A stretch of DNA of 64,000 nucleotides from Desulfobaccales bacterium (GCA_041648175.1 JBAZPO010000016.1:1-64000), one strand, 5' to 3'; positions 25,879 through 36,045 are shown, numbered from the stretch's first letter. Numbers and translations are program-made. Notes: generated from the letters alone by a model not told the origin.

Positions 25879-28551
25879 TTATTCCTCTTTTAATATCGCC
25901 GCCAGGCGCGGCTGCATAGCCCGCCAGGCAGGGTAGGCCGCGGCGGCCAGACCCAGGCCCACTACGAGGCAGAAGGTCTGGATATAGATGCCGGGGACCA
26001 TATGCAGTTGGATGGTCCAACCGAAGGCCTGCTTGTTGATCACGAAGATGAGCAAAAGCGACAGCACCGAGCCGCACCCGGCCCCGAGCCCAAAGCTCAA
26101 GAAGCTGGCCAGGCCCGATTCAACCAGTACCATGCCCAATATTTGCCGGTGGGAGGCGCCTATGGCCTGGAGCAGGGCCAACTCCCGCTCCCGCTCCATG
26201 ACGAGCACCAAAAAGGTGGTGATGATGCCGAAGACCGCCACCACTACCGCCACCCCTTCCAGGGCGTAGGTCAGGGCAAAGGTCTCGTCGAAGATTTTCA
26301 GGATGCCGCCTCTAAGCTCCCGATGAGACAGACTCAGGAGATGGTAGCGGTGGCCGTAGCGTTCCTGAAGCCGGGCCTGAACCTGGGGGATCTTGGCGGG
26401 GTCCTTAAGATATAGACGCACCGCGTTCAGATGAGTGTCAGGCCAAAAGCGCCGAAATTGGGAAATATCCATCCAGACGCTGGGGCCGTCGGTGCGGTAG
26501 TCGTAAAAAACTCCCGCGATAGTAAGCTTTTGCGGACCGCTTGGCGTCGGCAAATCGATGACGCCGCCTTCGTGCAGACGAAAGGCCTCAGCCAGAGGTT
26601 CCGAGATGACGACCATCCCTGCGGTTTCCGGTTTACTGTTTTCTGTTTCCGGTCTTCTTATTTCATAATTCGACCTTGATTTACCAAAATCCTCTTTCCC
26701 TAACCCCTGACCCCTGGCCTCTAACCCCTGCCCCTCCCCCCCAACTTCCATCATAATCTCCGCCGTATCTCCCCGGCGGAACCAGAGGCCGCCATGCCGG
26801 GCCAGGACTTCGAAGCTGCCGCCGATGACCAGGATATAACGATCTTTAAAAGGGATGCGGACGCAGCGGTAGAGGTAAATATCTTTGATGTCGGGATCCT
26901 GTTTCAGCTCCGGCAGGATCTCCGGCGGCAGGTATTGGTCATAGGCCGCGGTGGAGAAGACCGCGGGTCCGAAAAAGATGTCGCCGCTGATGGCCCGGCT
27001 TATCCAGTCGTTCACGGTCTGGCGGAAAGAGCCGATCATCACCGTCACCGCGATGAGCATGCCCAGGGCGCACGCCAGGGCCGCGATGGAAACCGCGCTG
27101 CGGCTCAAGGACCCGGCCAGATAACGGCAACCCAAATCGCCCGCGGGACCGAAGATTTTACGAAAGACGGGCTGCAAACCCAGCCCCAACATGCGTGCCG
27201 CCAGAGGCGTCAAGAGGGCGAAGCCCAGAAGAATGAGGAACGCCGCAACGAATCCCGGCCAAGGAGGGCCGGCGCCCAGTTTCCAGGAGGCCCCTGCCCC
27301 TGCCAGAACCAGGGCTACGCAACCCCATACAAAGATGGCCCCGGCCCGGCTCTCGATTTTTTCTTCCAGTTCCTCCCGGTGCCATACAGCCCTTACCTGC
27401 GTCCGGGCCGCTTCCCGGGCCGGCAGCAGGGCCGCCGCGAGGGTGGCGATGACGGCCAGACCCCAGGCCTGGAGCATGAGCCCACCCCGGACCCAGACCT
27501 CATGGGCCACCACCGGCATGTAAAGGGACGAGAGGTTCTGAGTCATTACCCCCAAGACGCCCCTGGCCAGGCCGACTCCGAGGATGAGGCCTAAAAGCCC
27601 GCCTACCAGGCCGCTGGCCAGGCCCTCGGCCAAAAACAGCAGCAACACCTGACCCGGCGTCATGCCCAGGGTCCGCAGCAGGCCGATTTCCCGGCGACGG
27701 CGCACCACCGACAGAGTAACGGACTGGTAAATGAGGAACATGCCCACAAACAGGGCAATGGCGCTCAGTACCGCCAGATTGAGGCGGTAGGAGGCCACCA
27801 GGCCCTCGGCGCGGCTGCCCTGGGCCGCGGGCCGCACCACCTCAACCCCCGGAGGCAGCGCTTTTTGAAGGGCTGTTTGGACATCAGCGTCTGGCCCAGC
27901 CCCGATCACATCGATATAGTCGAGGCCTCCCGCCCGATCCAGGAGTTCCTGGGCCGGCCCCATATCCATGAGCAGCACCGCGCCATCAAAGGGATAAAGG
28001 CCGCTCTTTGCATCGAAGATGCCGACTATCTTAAGGTCATGCCGCCGGGGGCCTACCATCACCGGCAGAGTATCGCCGGGTTTAACGTTTAAACGCGACG
28101 CCAGGGGCCGGCCCACCAGGGCCGAACCGGGCCGGGTAAAAAATTCACTCCAGACCGCGTCGCTGAGACCATGATCATGGGAGAATTCGTAATCCCGGAA
28201 AGGCCGCTCGGAGAAAGGATCGATTCCCAGAAGGAGGACTGGGCCTTGGTTATGGCCGGCGAGGTCCAGGACAGATTCTACCGCCGGGGCCGCAGCCTCG
28301 ACCATTGGGAGCTGCCGCACCGTGACGAACAACGATTCGTCCAGGGGGGAGCCGGGCGTCTGGATGCGCCACTGGGCTTTGCCGGTCACCGCAGTGACGC
28401 CGTTTTGAAAACTTTGCAAGGCGCTGGCCGCGGCCAGGGATATGCTCAGATAGACCGCGGTCCCCAGGGCAATACCCAGGATACCCAGGATGGTGCGTCC
28501 GGGATACTGGGCCAGGTGGCTTAAAGAGATGCGGAAGAGCCACGGTTTCAT
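25879..28551 (-). CDS. ABC transporter permease, FtsX/MacB (LolC-like) family
   Basis: 890-residue inner-membrane protein with two FtsX-type permease modules. The first membrane segment (ILGILGIALGTAVYLSISLA) is followed by a periplasmic MacB-like domain and a three-helix cluster at about 265-400 (LSVVRRRREIGLLRTLGMT is the coupling motif). A second such unit ends with FLVLVMERERELALLQAIGAS and the last helices. Start ATG 28551 overlaps the ATPase stop by four bases (ATGA), indicating coupling. It probably exports or extracts lipoproteins or a hydrophobic substrate. Oddity: 41 codons at 26620-26741 in the second periplasmic region derive from heptad repeats. Confidence 0.88.
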   Translation of the reverse strand: MKPWLFRISLSHLAQYPGRTILGILGIALGTAVYLSISLAAASALQSFQNGVTAVTGKAQWRIQTPGSPLDESLFVTVRQLPMVEAAAPAVESVLDLAGHNQGPVLLLGIDPFSERPFRDYEFSHDHGLSDAVWSEFFTRPGSALVGRPLASRLNVKPGDTLPVMVGPRRHDLKIVGIFDAKSGLYPFDGAVLLMDMGPAQELLDRAGGLDYIDVIGAGPDADVQTALQKALPPGVEVVRPAAQGSRAEGLVASYRLNLAVLSAIALFVGMFLIYQSVTLSVVRRRREIGLLRTLGMTPGQVLLLFLAEGLASGLVGGLLGLILGVGLARGVLGVMTQNLSSLYMPVVAHEVWVRGGLMLQAWGLAVIATLAAALLPAREAARTQVRAVWHREELEEKIESRAGAIFVWGCVALVLAGAGASWKLGAGPPWPGFVAAFLILLGFALLTPLAARMLGLGLQPVFRKIFGPAGDLGCRYLAGSLSRSAVSIAALACALGMLIAVTVMIGSFRQTVNDWISRAISGDIFFGPAVFSTAAYDQYLPPEILPELKQDPDIKDIYLYRCVRIPFKDRYILVIGGSFEVLARHGGLWFRRGDTAEIMMEVGGEGQGLEARGQGLGKEDFGKSRSNYEIRRPETENSKPETAGMVVISEPLAEAFRLHEGGVIDLPTPSGPQKLTIAGVFYDYRTDGPSVWMDISQFRRFWPDTHLNAVRLYLKDPAKIPQVQARLQERYGHRYHLLSLSHRELRGGILKIFDETFALTYALEGVAVVVAVFGIITTFLVLVMERERELALLQAIGASHRQILGMVLVESGLASFLSFGLGAGCGSVLSLLLIFVINKQAFGWTIQLHMVPGIYIQTFCLVVGLGLAAAAYPAWRAMQPRLAAILKEE
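26620..26741. repeat. Two heptad tracts inserted in frame inside the permease gene
   Basis: GGTTTCC, GGTTTAC, TGTTTTC, TGTTTCC, GGTCTTC (26623-26657) and CCCTAAC, CCCTGAC, CCCTGGC, CTCTAAC, CCCTGCC (26698-26732). Translated on the minus strand they give a low-complexity stretch (GQGLEARGQGLGKEDFG then NYEIRRPETENSKPETA) between MMEVGG and GMVVISEPL. The insert is free of stops and a multiple of three. Confidence 0.85.
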
Positions 28552-29213
28552 GGCAGTAAGCGACCATCCTGCAACCGCACCACCCTGTCCGCTGCCTGCC
28601 CAGCCTCCGGGGCATGGCTCACCACGATGATGGTCTTGCGCCATTGGCTATGCAGGTACGAGAAAAGTTCAAGGATCTGGGCGGCGGTAACTGAATCCAG
28701 GTTCCCGGTAGGCTCATCGGCCAGAATGACCGCGGGTTGGTTGATCAGGGCCCGGGCAATGGCGGCCCTCTGCATCTCGCCGCCCGATACCTGGTGCGGC
28801 TTGTGGTCACGGCGGGCGCTTAACCCCACCTCCCCCAACCACCGGGCCGCTTCCTGCTGGGCCTGGTGATAAGCGCTCCCTTGGAGGACCCGGGGGAGGG
28901 CGACATTCTCTTCCAGGGTCAGGAGAGGCAGCAGGTTAAAGGACTGAAAAACCACCCCTATGCGGTCGCGCCTAAACCGGGTCAGTTCGGGCTCCTGGAG
29001 GGTCGCCAGGTCGCGGCCCTCCAGAAATACCCGGCCACTGCTGGGAGGTTCCAGGCCGCCAATGATGTGCAAAAGGGTGCTCTTGCCGCAGCCGCTCTTG
29101 CCGGTTATGGCAACGAATTCCCCTGAGTTGATCTGCAGGTTAAGGTTATGGAGGGCCTGAATCGCTTCGGGCCCCCGGTAATAAACCTTGCTCACCTGCT
29201 CTAATTTGATCAC
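28548..29213 (-). CDS. ABC transporter ATP-binding protein, LolD/MacB-like
   Basis: 221-residue ATPase with Walker A GKSGCGKST, Q-loop VFQSFNLLPLLT, signature VSGGEMQRAAIARAL and Walker B VILADEPTGNLD followed by the H-loop VVSHAPE. This is the single-domain ATPase that powers FtsX-type permeases, and the permease gene overlaps its stop by four bases. The pair is sufficient for a MacB/LolCDE-type exporter if an adaptor is encoded elsewhere. Confidence 0.93.
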   Translation of the reverse strand: MIKLEQVSKVYYRGPEAIQALHNLNLQINSGEFVAITGKSGCGKSTLLHIIGGLEPPSSGRVFLEGRDLATLQEPELTRFRRDRIGVVFQSFNLLPLLTLEENVALPRVLQGSAYHQAQQEAARWLGEVGLSARRDHKPHQVSGGEMQRAAIARALINQPAVILADEPTGNLDSVTAAQILELFSYLHSQWRKTIIVVSHAPEAGQAADRVVRLQDGRLLP

Positions 29214-29376
29214 TCTGGTCTCCGATACTATGCCAATGAATTTATTATACCTGCCGCACCCGGGAATTTAAAGTTCGTCCCGCCTAGTGCCGATACGTTG
29301 GCAAGGGTGAGGTAGGGACGCAGGTTGAGCGGCAATGGCTGCTGTGGCCAATCGACTTTAGTGTTCCCCCTTTAGC

Positions 29377-30144
29377 TTGGTCCCGGGGGGAGGAATCGTT
29401 ATTTCTCTTTTGAGTCCTGCCGAAGTGACGCGTTATGCCGGCCAGATGGCCTTGGATGGCTGGGGACGGGACGTCCAGGAACGCCTGAAATCCACCCAGG
29501 TGCTCATTGCCGGGGCTGGCGGCCTGGCGTCGGCCACTGCCCTTTATCTCATGGCCGGAGGCATTGGTGCCATTCGGCTGGTGGATGAATCCCGGGTGAG
29601 CCTCGCCGACCTGAACCACCAAGTGCTCTTCCGGGAACGAGACCTGGGCAAGGCTAAAGCCACCGTGGCCGCACACCGTCTCAAAGAGGTCAATTCTTTC
29701 GTCACGGTGGAAAGCCATGTGAAGGAGCTTTCGGAACACAACGCCTTTCGGCTGTCGGCAGGCTGCAACGTGCTCATTGACGCTAGCAATAACGACAGGG
29801 TAGGTCCCCTCCTGAATCTGGTAGCAGTCCGGGAGCAGATTCCCCTGGTCCATGCCTGGGTGGGGGAGGAGACCGGCTGTTTGACCACCTTCTGGCCAGG
29901 CCGCGGCCCCTGTTTCGCCTGCACTTTAATGGAGACCCCCGCCGCCCCCCGCCCTGCCCTGTTGGGCCCTTTGCCAGGCATTATGGGGTCCCTGCAAGCC
30001 CTTGAGATCCTGCGTATCTTGGGATGGATGGGGCCGGCGCTTCTGGGCCGGGTTCTCATTTTTAAAGGCAACCAGTTCAAGTTTACGGAAAAAACCATCC
30101 GATCCAATCCACAATGCGCGGTTTGTTCTCCCTGCGCGTCTTGA
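29377..30144 (+). CDS. ThiF/MoeB/HesA-family E1-like adenylyltransferase
   Basis: About 245-255 residues. The nucleotide-binding GAGGLAS loop, the DESRVSLADLNHQVLF segment (Asp for ATP/Mg, then the N-R-Q-type region) and two zinc knuckles (CFAC near 180 and CAVC near 248) mark a full E1-like enzyme. Such proteins adenylate the C-terminal glycine of a ThiS/MoaD-type sulfur carrier. No carrier gene is adjacent. The start is unclear: a GGGGGAGGA site at 29385-29394 points to a start between 29401 and 29412 (ATT or TTG), downstream of the TTG at 29377 given here. Confidence 0.85.
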   Translation: MVPGGGIVISLLSPAEVTRYAGQMALDGWGRDVQERLKSTQVLIAGAGGLASATALYLMAGGIGAIRLVDESRVSLADLNHQVLFRERDLGKAKATVAAHRLKEVNSFVTVESHVKELSEHNAFRLSAGCNVLIDASNNDRVGPLLNLVAVREQIPLVHAWVGEETGCLTTFWPGRGPCFACTLMETPAAPRPALLGPLPGIMGSLQALEILRILGWMGPALLGRVLIFKGNQFKFTEKTIRSNPQCAVCSPCAS

Positions 30145-30680
30145 GCATTTTCTGCGTCGGACTATTTTCATCGGCTGCTCATCGAGAAGCCAATTTAGGG
30201 TTATCTCCCTCTTTTTTTTCTTGGCTTCCACATCAGCCTGGGAGTGCAGAACCTATTTTCTTTTTTATTTCAGGATAATACTCATTAGTAACCTATTCTC
30301 CGGGCAAGAAAATATTTTTAAAGTTTTCCCCCGGAATGCTCGAAAAGAGAAATAAATGACTCACGAGGTCAGTAATGAAGTTGAACCAGGCCCCAGGAAG
30401 CGCATCGCTTATGGGAGGCTGGCACCTGCGACAAACAAGCCGAGGGGATCAATGACGCTCTGCTATAAAGTTAGGCTGTTGAAAATCGCAAAGGGACTCT
30501 TAAAAATGGGGGAATAAAAAACTTTTAAGGACGTAAACCGGCAGTCAGGATACTCACGATATGATAAACGCCTCACAAAATCACTTTGATTTTAATTTAC
30601 CAGAGGCAGGATTGTCGCGCTTGTGCGCTTGATCAATCGGCAAACTGGTCAAGACCTGTAAAATTACAGAAAGGAGAGTC
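30145..30680. other. Intergenic region, no supported gene
   Basis: 536 bases. The first 200 are T-rich. A 53-codon frame from ATG 30357 lacks a ribosome binding site and recognisable motif. 30500-30620 is AT-rich and could hold the promoter of the MerR gene. Confidence 0.35.
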
Positions 30681-31034
30681 ATGGATAAGATAAGCTTCTC
30701 TCATAACTTAATGCTCACCATCGATCAAATTTCTCAGCTTACCGGGGTCCGCAAATCTACCCTCCGGTACTGGGAAAAATCCTTTGATGATTTTTTGAAA
30801 CCCGCCCGTACTCAATCCAATCGGCGGGAGTATACCATGGAGGATCTGGACCGAATTAAGGCCATTAAGAACCTCCTGGAACAAGAACACCTGACGGCCT
30901 ATGGGGTGCGCATGCGCCTGCACGAGCTCTTTCCCTCAAAAAAAGGAGAGAGTGACGCGGGCCGCAAAGTCAAGCCCAAAGCCGTCAAGAGAGGCCCAGC
31001 GTCCTCAAGGACAGGGAATGATACGTCCGTCTAA
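30681..31034 (+). CDS. MerR-family transcriptional regulator
   Basis: 117 residues. N-terminal winged helix LTIDQISQLTGVRKSTLRYWE with wing NRREYTMEDLDRI fits the MerR family, closest to HspR/MlrA-like members with a short effector region. There is no cysteine for metal sensing, and the C-terminus is a basic tail (KVKPKAVKRGP). AAAGGAG precedes ATG 30681. Its 3-prime end overlaps the converging radical SAM gene by 30 bases. Confidence 0.9.
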   Translation: MDKISFSHNLMLTIDQISQLTGVRKSTLRYWEKSFDDFLKPARTQSNRREYTMEDLDRIKAIKNLLEQEHLTAYGVRMRLHELFPSKKGESDAGRKVKPKAVKRGPASSRTGNDTSV

Positions 31035-32108
31035 TTGCTGGGCCAGGTGGTTCGCGGAGGGGGTGAAACCAAAGACTTCCTGCCAGACCCGGGGGCTTTC
31101 CATGCAGAGATAGAGGAACGCCTCCGGAGCCGCCTGGGAGAGCCACTCCCGCATGCGGGCATACATTTCGACGCGCATATTTTTGAAATACCGCAATTTG
31201 CCGTCGGGCGCGAGGACCATCTCTTGGGCGGCTATGCGGCTTTGGGGGAAACGTTGGAGTATGAGCTGGCGTAGCGGCGGTAAAAAGCGCAATCCTCCCA
31301 GACTGATCCAGGCGATGGCTTGAGAAGGGACCATCGCACCGATTGCTTCAACGGTTTGTCGGTATGCCTCCTCCCACCCCGGGAAATAGATGAGGGGGTC
31401 GAAGTGAAAGGCTACCCGGAATCCCGCCGCGGCGGCCCGGCTGGCTGCATTGAGTCGCATTTTCAGGGAAGCGGCCAACTTCTCTTCTCCGGAAATAATT
31501 TCCGGCGGATTGAGGGACCAAGCGAAAATGACCTGGGGATTGGGGCCTAAGGAGAGGAGATGATCCAGATGAGGCCACTTGCTTTTGATCTCTAGGACGG
31601 CCTGCCGCTGGCCTGCCAGTCGGGGAATCAGGCGCTCATTGAGTCCCATGAGGTCGTCCAGGGCCAAGCTGTCACCAAATTCTCCTGTGCCCAAACGCCA
31701 CACCTGTTCCGGACTTTCGGCCCACCGGGTTTCGAGTTCAGCGAACAAATCTTCGACGTTGACGAAGATGGTAATGGCCGGGATGTTGATATAGCCCTGG
31801 AGTACGCAGTACGTGCAGTCCATGGGGCAGTTGAGGGTGACCTGGAGCACCTGGTAGCCACAGCAGACATAATCCTTGGTCCCGGGACAAGGCCGCCAGA
31901 ATGGCCCTTTTTGAACTGCCAGAAGCAGGGTGGTCTTAGCTTCGGGCAGCCATGCGGCCCCATTGCGCGCCGAAGCCTTAAGGGCGTCCCGGTCTTGGAT
32001 CACATCCACCGGCACCCTCGGCAGCTTCGCCAAAATCCGCCGGGTCATGGGATAATCCCGGGCTTCTTTTTCAATCAGAATTCGGCATATTCGCTTGGCC
32101 AATGGCAT
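31005..32108 (-). CDS. Spore-photolyase-like radical SAM protein
   Basis: 367 residues. The radical SAM motif CPMDCTYC is at about residue 94, followed by VLQGYIN as in the SPL family, and the core GTGEFGDSLALD. Spore photoproduct lyase repairs thymine dimers, but homologs in non-spore-formers have undetermined substrates, so repair is only an inference. Start at 32108 has a weak ribosome binding site. Confidence 0.85.
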   Translation of the reverse strand: MPLAKRICRILIEKEARDYPMTRRILAKLPRVPVDVIQDRDALKASARNGAAWLPEAKTTLLLAVQKGPFWRPCPGTKDYVCCGYQVLQVTLNCPMDCTYCVLQGYINIPAITIFVNVEDLFAELETRWAESPEQVWRLGTGEFGDSLALDDLMGLNERLIPRLAGQRQAVLEIKSKWPHLDHLLSLGPNPQVIFAWSLNPPEIISGEEKLAASLKMRLNAASRAAAAGFRVAFHFDPLIYFPGWEEAYRQTVEAIGAMVPSQAIAWISLGGLRFLPPLRQLILQRFPQSRIAAQEMVLAPDGKLRYFKNMRVEMYARMREWLSQAAPEAFLYLCMESPRVWQEVFGFTPSANHLAQQLDGRIIPCP

Positions 32109-32222
32109 ATCATCAAATAATTAAGGGAAGGGGATAAGGGCTTTTTCACAAGTGCCTTTACCCCTTCCACCTTAATTTTTCATAATTCTTTTCTGCAGAC
32201 CCAGTTAAAAACAGCTCTTTTT

Positions 32223-33005
32223 TCAATCATTTGCTAATGGTTGTTTTTCGTAATCGGAAATCAATGAATGAAGATCGTTACCAGTAATTTCTTTAAGCCT
32301 TGGAATACAATTAAAACTAAAATATTGCTTGGGATTCACATCAGGCCATATTTTATAATATTCCTTTTGAACCTCCTTAATTCCCTTTTCCATAATTTGT
32401 GATATTCTAAACGCATAACCTCTTTGGCATAATATTTTTTTATTTTCTTCCCCGCCATAAATAGTTATTAGCATTCTATATTCTCCATGTTCTACCCATT
32501 TAATATTTTCTTCCATAGTTGCACATAATTTAGAATATAATTGTACTGGAAGAATGCCATTATTTTTGTAGTTCGGATCACTCAATATCAAATTTTGAAA
32601 ATATTTAGTAATTTCGACAGTTAAATTGCCATACTTATCATTTTGAAACTCAGTCAGTTTCTCAGAAAAATAATAATCTGAATAAAGTAAATTACTTGGG
32701 AAAACGACGAAGGCTTTAAAACTGCCTGGTATTAATACCTTTCTAATTGACGATGTAGATGAGCATAAATAGGCAACCATACGACCAACCCTTTCAGGCT
32801 TCTTGCCAGAATTATAAACTTCTATATATGGTTGAATACCAATACCAGTATAATTAGTAGAAATAGTTAAATCATTCTTTATCATAAAATATAATTCTGA
32901 TCTACCAAATATTGAGCCAATATCAGAAGATATAAATGTTAACAATAATATAGTTATAGTTAACATCGCAATTATAATATTTTTTATTTTAGAACCATTA
33001 TTCAT
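32223..33005 (-). CDS. AT-rich hypothetical protein with N-terminal anchor
   Basis: 260 residues with one membrane segment (IIIAMLTITILLLTFIS, residues 10-26) and an extracytoplasmic domain I do not recognise. Base composition is far more AT-rich than the flanking genes, and Asn, Ile and Lys dominate codon choice, which suggests recent transfer. It lies alone between the SPL-like gene and ppdK. Confidence 0.65.
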   Translation of the reverse strand: MNNGSKIKNIIIAMLTITILLLTFISSDIGSIFGRSELYFMIKNDLTISTNYTGIGIQPYIEVYNSGKKPERVGRMVAYLCSSTSSIRKVLIPGSFKAFVVFPSNLLYSDYYFSEKLTEFQNDKYGNLTVEITKYFQNLILSDPNYKNNGILPVQLYSKLCATMEENIKWVEHGEYRMLITIYGGEENKKILCQRGYAFRISQIMEKGIKEVQKEYYKIWPDVNPKQYFSFNCIPRLKEITGNDLHSLISDYEKQPLAND

Positions 33006-33193
33006 ATTATTGAATTTTAGATAATATTTTTCTTAGACAATATATTAATATTGATAAAATAATGTCTTTATTCTAACATCTCCATAGAGTCTTGAAATGG
33101 TGCAAAACTTTAACCATTGCTGTTTTTCTCAATTATCTGCACTTTCATCGGTTTTTTACATCTTTGGACTCCCCTGTATTTCATCCTCAATTT

Positions 33194-33220
33194 GGGGCGG
33201 ACACGCATGTCCGCCCCTAC
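33194..33220. repeat. GGGGCGGAC palindromic repeat
   Basis: TGGGGCGGACACGCATGTCC continuing to GCCCCT, a near-perfect hairpin just beyond the ppdK stop. Member of the dispersed family noted at 208, 19362 and 63595. It has no T-run, so it is not an obvious terminator. Confidence 0.7.
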
Positions 33221-33231
33221 TGAAAATATAC

Positions 33232-36045
33232 TCACAAAGATTTCGACCGGGCCGCCTCGCCCTTTTTTTCCTTGATCATGGCGTGGGCCGCGGCCATGCG
33301 GGCGATGGGGATGCGCATGGGCGAGCAGGAGACATAGTTCAAGCCGATGCGGTGGCAGAATTCCACCGCCTGGGGCTGGCCGCCGTGTTCGCCGCAGATG
33401 CCGATCTTGAGATCCGGGCGAACCTTGCGGCCTTCGCTGACCGCAAGCTGCATGAGCCAGCCCACCCCCAATTCATCCAGGATTTCAAAGGGGTTGTGGC
33501 GCAAGATGCCCTCGGTGTTGTAAATCGGGAGGAACTTGTTTTCCGCGTCTTCCCGGGAGAAGGAGAAGGTGCCCTGGGTGAGGTCGTTGGTGCCGAAGGA
33601 GAAGAACTCGGCGCTTTCCGCCAGCCTGGCGGCCCGGACGCAGGCTCGGGCGATTTCCACCATGGTGCCGAATTTGTATTTAATCTTGACGTTGTAGCGC
33701 TTTTCCACTTCCTGATGGATTTTTTGCACCCGCGGCTGCACCCACACCAGTTCCTGCTTGGTGCAGACGTTTGGGATCATGATCTCCGGGCGGACGTCGA
33801 TTTTGTCTCGCAGGGCAATGGCAGCGGCTTCGAAGATCGCTTGGATCTGCATGTCATAGATTTCCGGGAAGGAGATGCCGCAGCGCACACCCCGGTTGCC
33901 CAGCATGGGGTTGTATTCGTGGAGCACCCGGACTCGGCGCAGCACCTTTTCTTTATCCCTCAGCAGTTTCTGATCCAGGCCCTTGACCTTGACTTCGCCA
34001 AACTCCCGGGCCACCGCCTCAATGGAGGGAACGAATTTATGCAGCTCCGGGTCCAGCATGGAAACGGTGCCGGGCAACTGCTCCAGGGCGTTGATGATGG
34101 CGCTGAATTCTTTGAGCCGGTTGACTTCGTTGAGGAGCTCTTCAACACTGGGCAGGAATTCGTGCAGGGGCGGGTCCAGCAGCCGGATGGTGACGGGCAA
34201 TCCTTCCATGGCGCGGAAAATTTGCACGAAATCATCGCGCTGCATGGGCATGAGCTTGTCGGCCCAGCGCTTCCGTTCCTCCGGAGAGTCCGCCAGGATC
34301 AGGTTGCGCATCTGCGGCAGACGGTCCCCTTCGTTGAACATGCGCTCGGTGCGGCAGAGGCCAATGCCCTTGGCGCCGTGATGCCTGGCCTTGGCGGCCA
34401 TGTCCGGGGTGTCGGCGTTGGCCCACACCTCGATTTTGGCCTGCTTGTCGGCCCACTCCATCAGTTTGGCCAGGTCATCGGGAAGCTCCGGGTCCAACAT
34501 GGGCACCGTGCCCAGGAAGAACTGCCCGTTAGTGCCGTCAATGGTGATGATGTCACCTTCCTTGATGACCACGCTGCCCACCCGGGCCTCTTTCAGCTCA
34601 TAATTGATGTCCAACCCCTCCACGCCGGAGACGCAGGGTTTGCCCATGCCCCGGGCCACCACCGCGGCGTGGGAGGTCTTGCCGCCCCGGCTGGTGAGGA
34701 TGCCCTGGGCCGCAAAGAAGCCGTGAATGTCTTCCGGCTTGGTCTCGATGCGGGTAAGGATGATCTTCTCCCCTTCATTGCCCAGACGCTCGGCCCGGTC
34801 GGCGTCGAACACCACCTTGCCGATGGCCGCGCCCGGAGAGGCTGAGATGCCCGTAGCCAGAGCCTCATGCTTGAAATCCGGGTCGATGCGGCGGTGCAGG
34901 AACTGCTCCAGCATGTCCGGCTCGATCCTGAGTAGAGCCTCCTCCTCGGAGATCAGACCTTCCTTGACCATATCCACCGACGTCTTGACCAGGGCCCAGG
35001 CGTTCATCTTGCCGTTGCGGGTCTGGAGCATGTAGAGCTTGCCCTGCTCGATGGTGAACTCAAAGTCCTGGACTTCCCGGTAGTGTTTTTCCAGGATATT
35101 GTGCATCCTTTCCAGGTCCTTAAAGACCGCGGGCATGTCCGTGCGCAGTTCTTTCAGGGGCCGGGGCGTGCGGATGCCCGCCACCACATCTTCGCCCTGG
35201 GCGTTGATCAGGTAGTCGCCGTAGAGCTTGTTCTCGCCGGTACCCGGGTCCCGGGTGAAGCCGACGCCGGTGGCGCTATCGTTCCCCATGTTCCCGAAGA
35301 CCATGGTGCAAATGTTTACCGCAGTTCCGTAAGCCAGTTCCTTGGTGATGTTGAACTGGCGGCGGTAGTCCACGGCCCGTTTGCCCATCCAGGACTTGAA
35401 AACGCCCTCCATGGACAGGAAGAGATGTGCCCAGGGGTCCTGAGGAAAGGGTTTGCCGGTAAGGCGCTCGATAACATCCTTAAATTTCTGGACTACCTCC
35501 GCCAGGGCTTCCGCACTGAGCTCGGTATCCACGTGGGCGTGATACTGCTCTTTGACTGCGTCAAAAATCTTATCAAATTCAGCGTCAGGGATTCCCAGGC
35601 CAATCTTGCCAAAAAGCTGTAGAAAGCGGCGGTAGGCGTCGTTGACGAAGCGTTCATTCTTGGTCAGGGCGATCATGCCTTTGGCGGTCTCGTCATTTAG
35701 CCCCAGGTTGAGGATGGTGTCCATCATGCCCGGCATGGAGAGGGCGGAACCGGAGCGCACCGAGACCAATAAGGGTTTGGCGGGGTCGCCGAACCCCTTG
35801 CCGGTCTTCTTCTCCAGGGCCTCCATGTATTCATGGACTTCATCCATGAGGCCCACAGGAAATTTATCCCCCTCTTCCAAAAATTCAATATTGGCTTCGG
35901 TAGTGATGACGAACCCCGGCGGGACCGGCAGACCGATCTGGGTCATGGTACACAGGCCAGCGCCCTTGCCTCCTAAAAACTTTTTATTGGTCCCATCGCC
36001 TTCCTCGAAGGCATAGCAATAGCGTTTTTTCGCTGTCTTGGCCAT
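33232..36045 (-). CDS. ppdK: Pyruvate, phosphate dikinase
   Basis: 937 residues. Interconverts pyruvate + ATP + phosphate with PEP + AMP + diphosphate in the cytoplasm. The N-terminal ATP-grasp domain starts KKRYCYAFEEGDGTNKKFLGGKGAGL. The phosphohistidine motif GGKTSHAAVVARGMGKPCVSG is near residue 458. The PEP/pyruvate TIM-barrel contains GLCRTERMF and the catalytic region VRCGISFPEI... to GICGEHGGQP. Start 36045 follows AAGGAGA and drops 17 upstream codons. Probably gluconeogenic or energy-conserving via diphosphate. Confidence 0.97.
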   Translation of the reverse strand: MAKTAKKRYCYAFEEGDGTNKKFLGGKGAGLCTMTQIGLPVPPGFVITTEANIEFLEEGDKFPVGLMDEVHEYMEALEKKTGKGFGDPAKPLLVSVRSGSALSMPGMMDTILNLGLNDETAKGMIALTKNERFVNDAYRRFLQLFGKIGLGIPDAEFDKIFDAVKEQYHAHVDTELSAEALAEVVQKFKDVIERLTGKPFPQDPWAHLFLSMEGVFKSWMGKRAVDYRRQFNITKELAYGTAVNICTMVFGNMGNDSATGVGFTRDPGTGENKLYGDYLINAQGEDVVAGIRTPRPLKELRTDMPAVFKDLERMHNILEKHYREVQDFEFTIEQGKLYMLQTRNGKMNAWALVKTSVDMVKEGLISEEEALLRIEPDMLEQFLHRRIDPDFKHEALATGISASPGAAIGKVVFDADRAERLGNEGEKIILTRIETKPEDIHGFFAAQGILTSRGGKTSHAAVVARGMGKPCVSGVEGLDINYELKEARVGSVVIKEGDIITIDGTNGQFFLGTVPMLDPELPDDLAKLMEWADKQAKIEVWANADTPDMAAKARHHGAKGIGLCRTERMFNEGDRLPQMRNLILADSPEERKRWADKLMPMQRDDFVQIFRAMEGLPVTIRLLDPPLHEFLPSVEELLNEVNRLKEFSAIINALEQLPGTVSMLDPELHKFVPSIEAVAREFGEVKVKGLDQKLLRDKEKVLRRVRVLHEYNPMLGNRGVRCGISFPEIYDMQIQAIFEAAAIALRDKIDVRPEIMIPNVCTKQELVWVQPRVQKIHQEVEKRYNVKIKYKFGTMVEIARACVRAARLAESAEFFSFGTNDLTQGTFSFSREDAENKFLPIYNTEGILRHNPFEILDELGVGWLMQLAVSEGRKVRPDLKIGICGEHGGQPQAVEFCHRIGLNYVSCSPMRIPIARMAAAHAMIKEKKGEAARSKSL

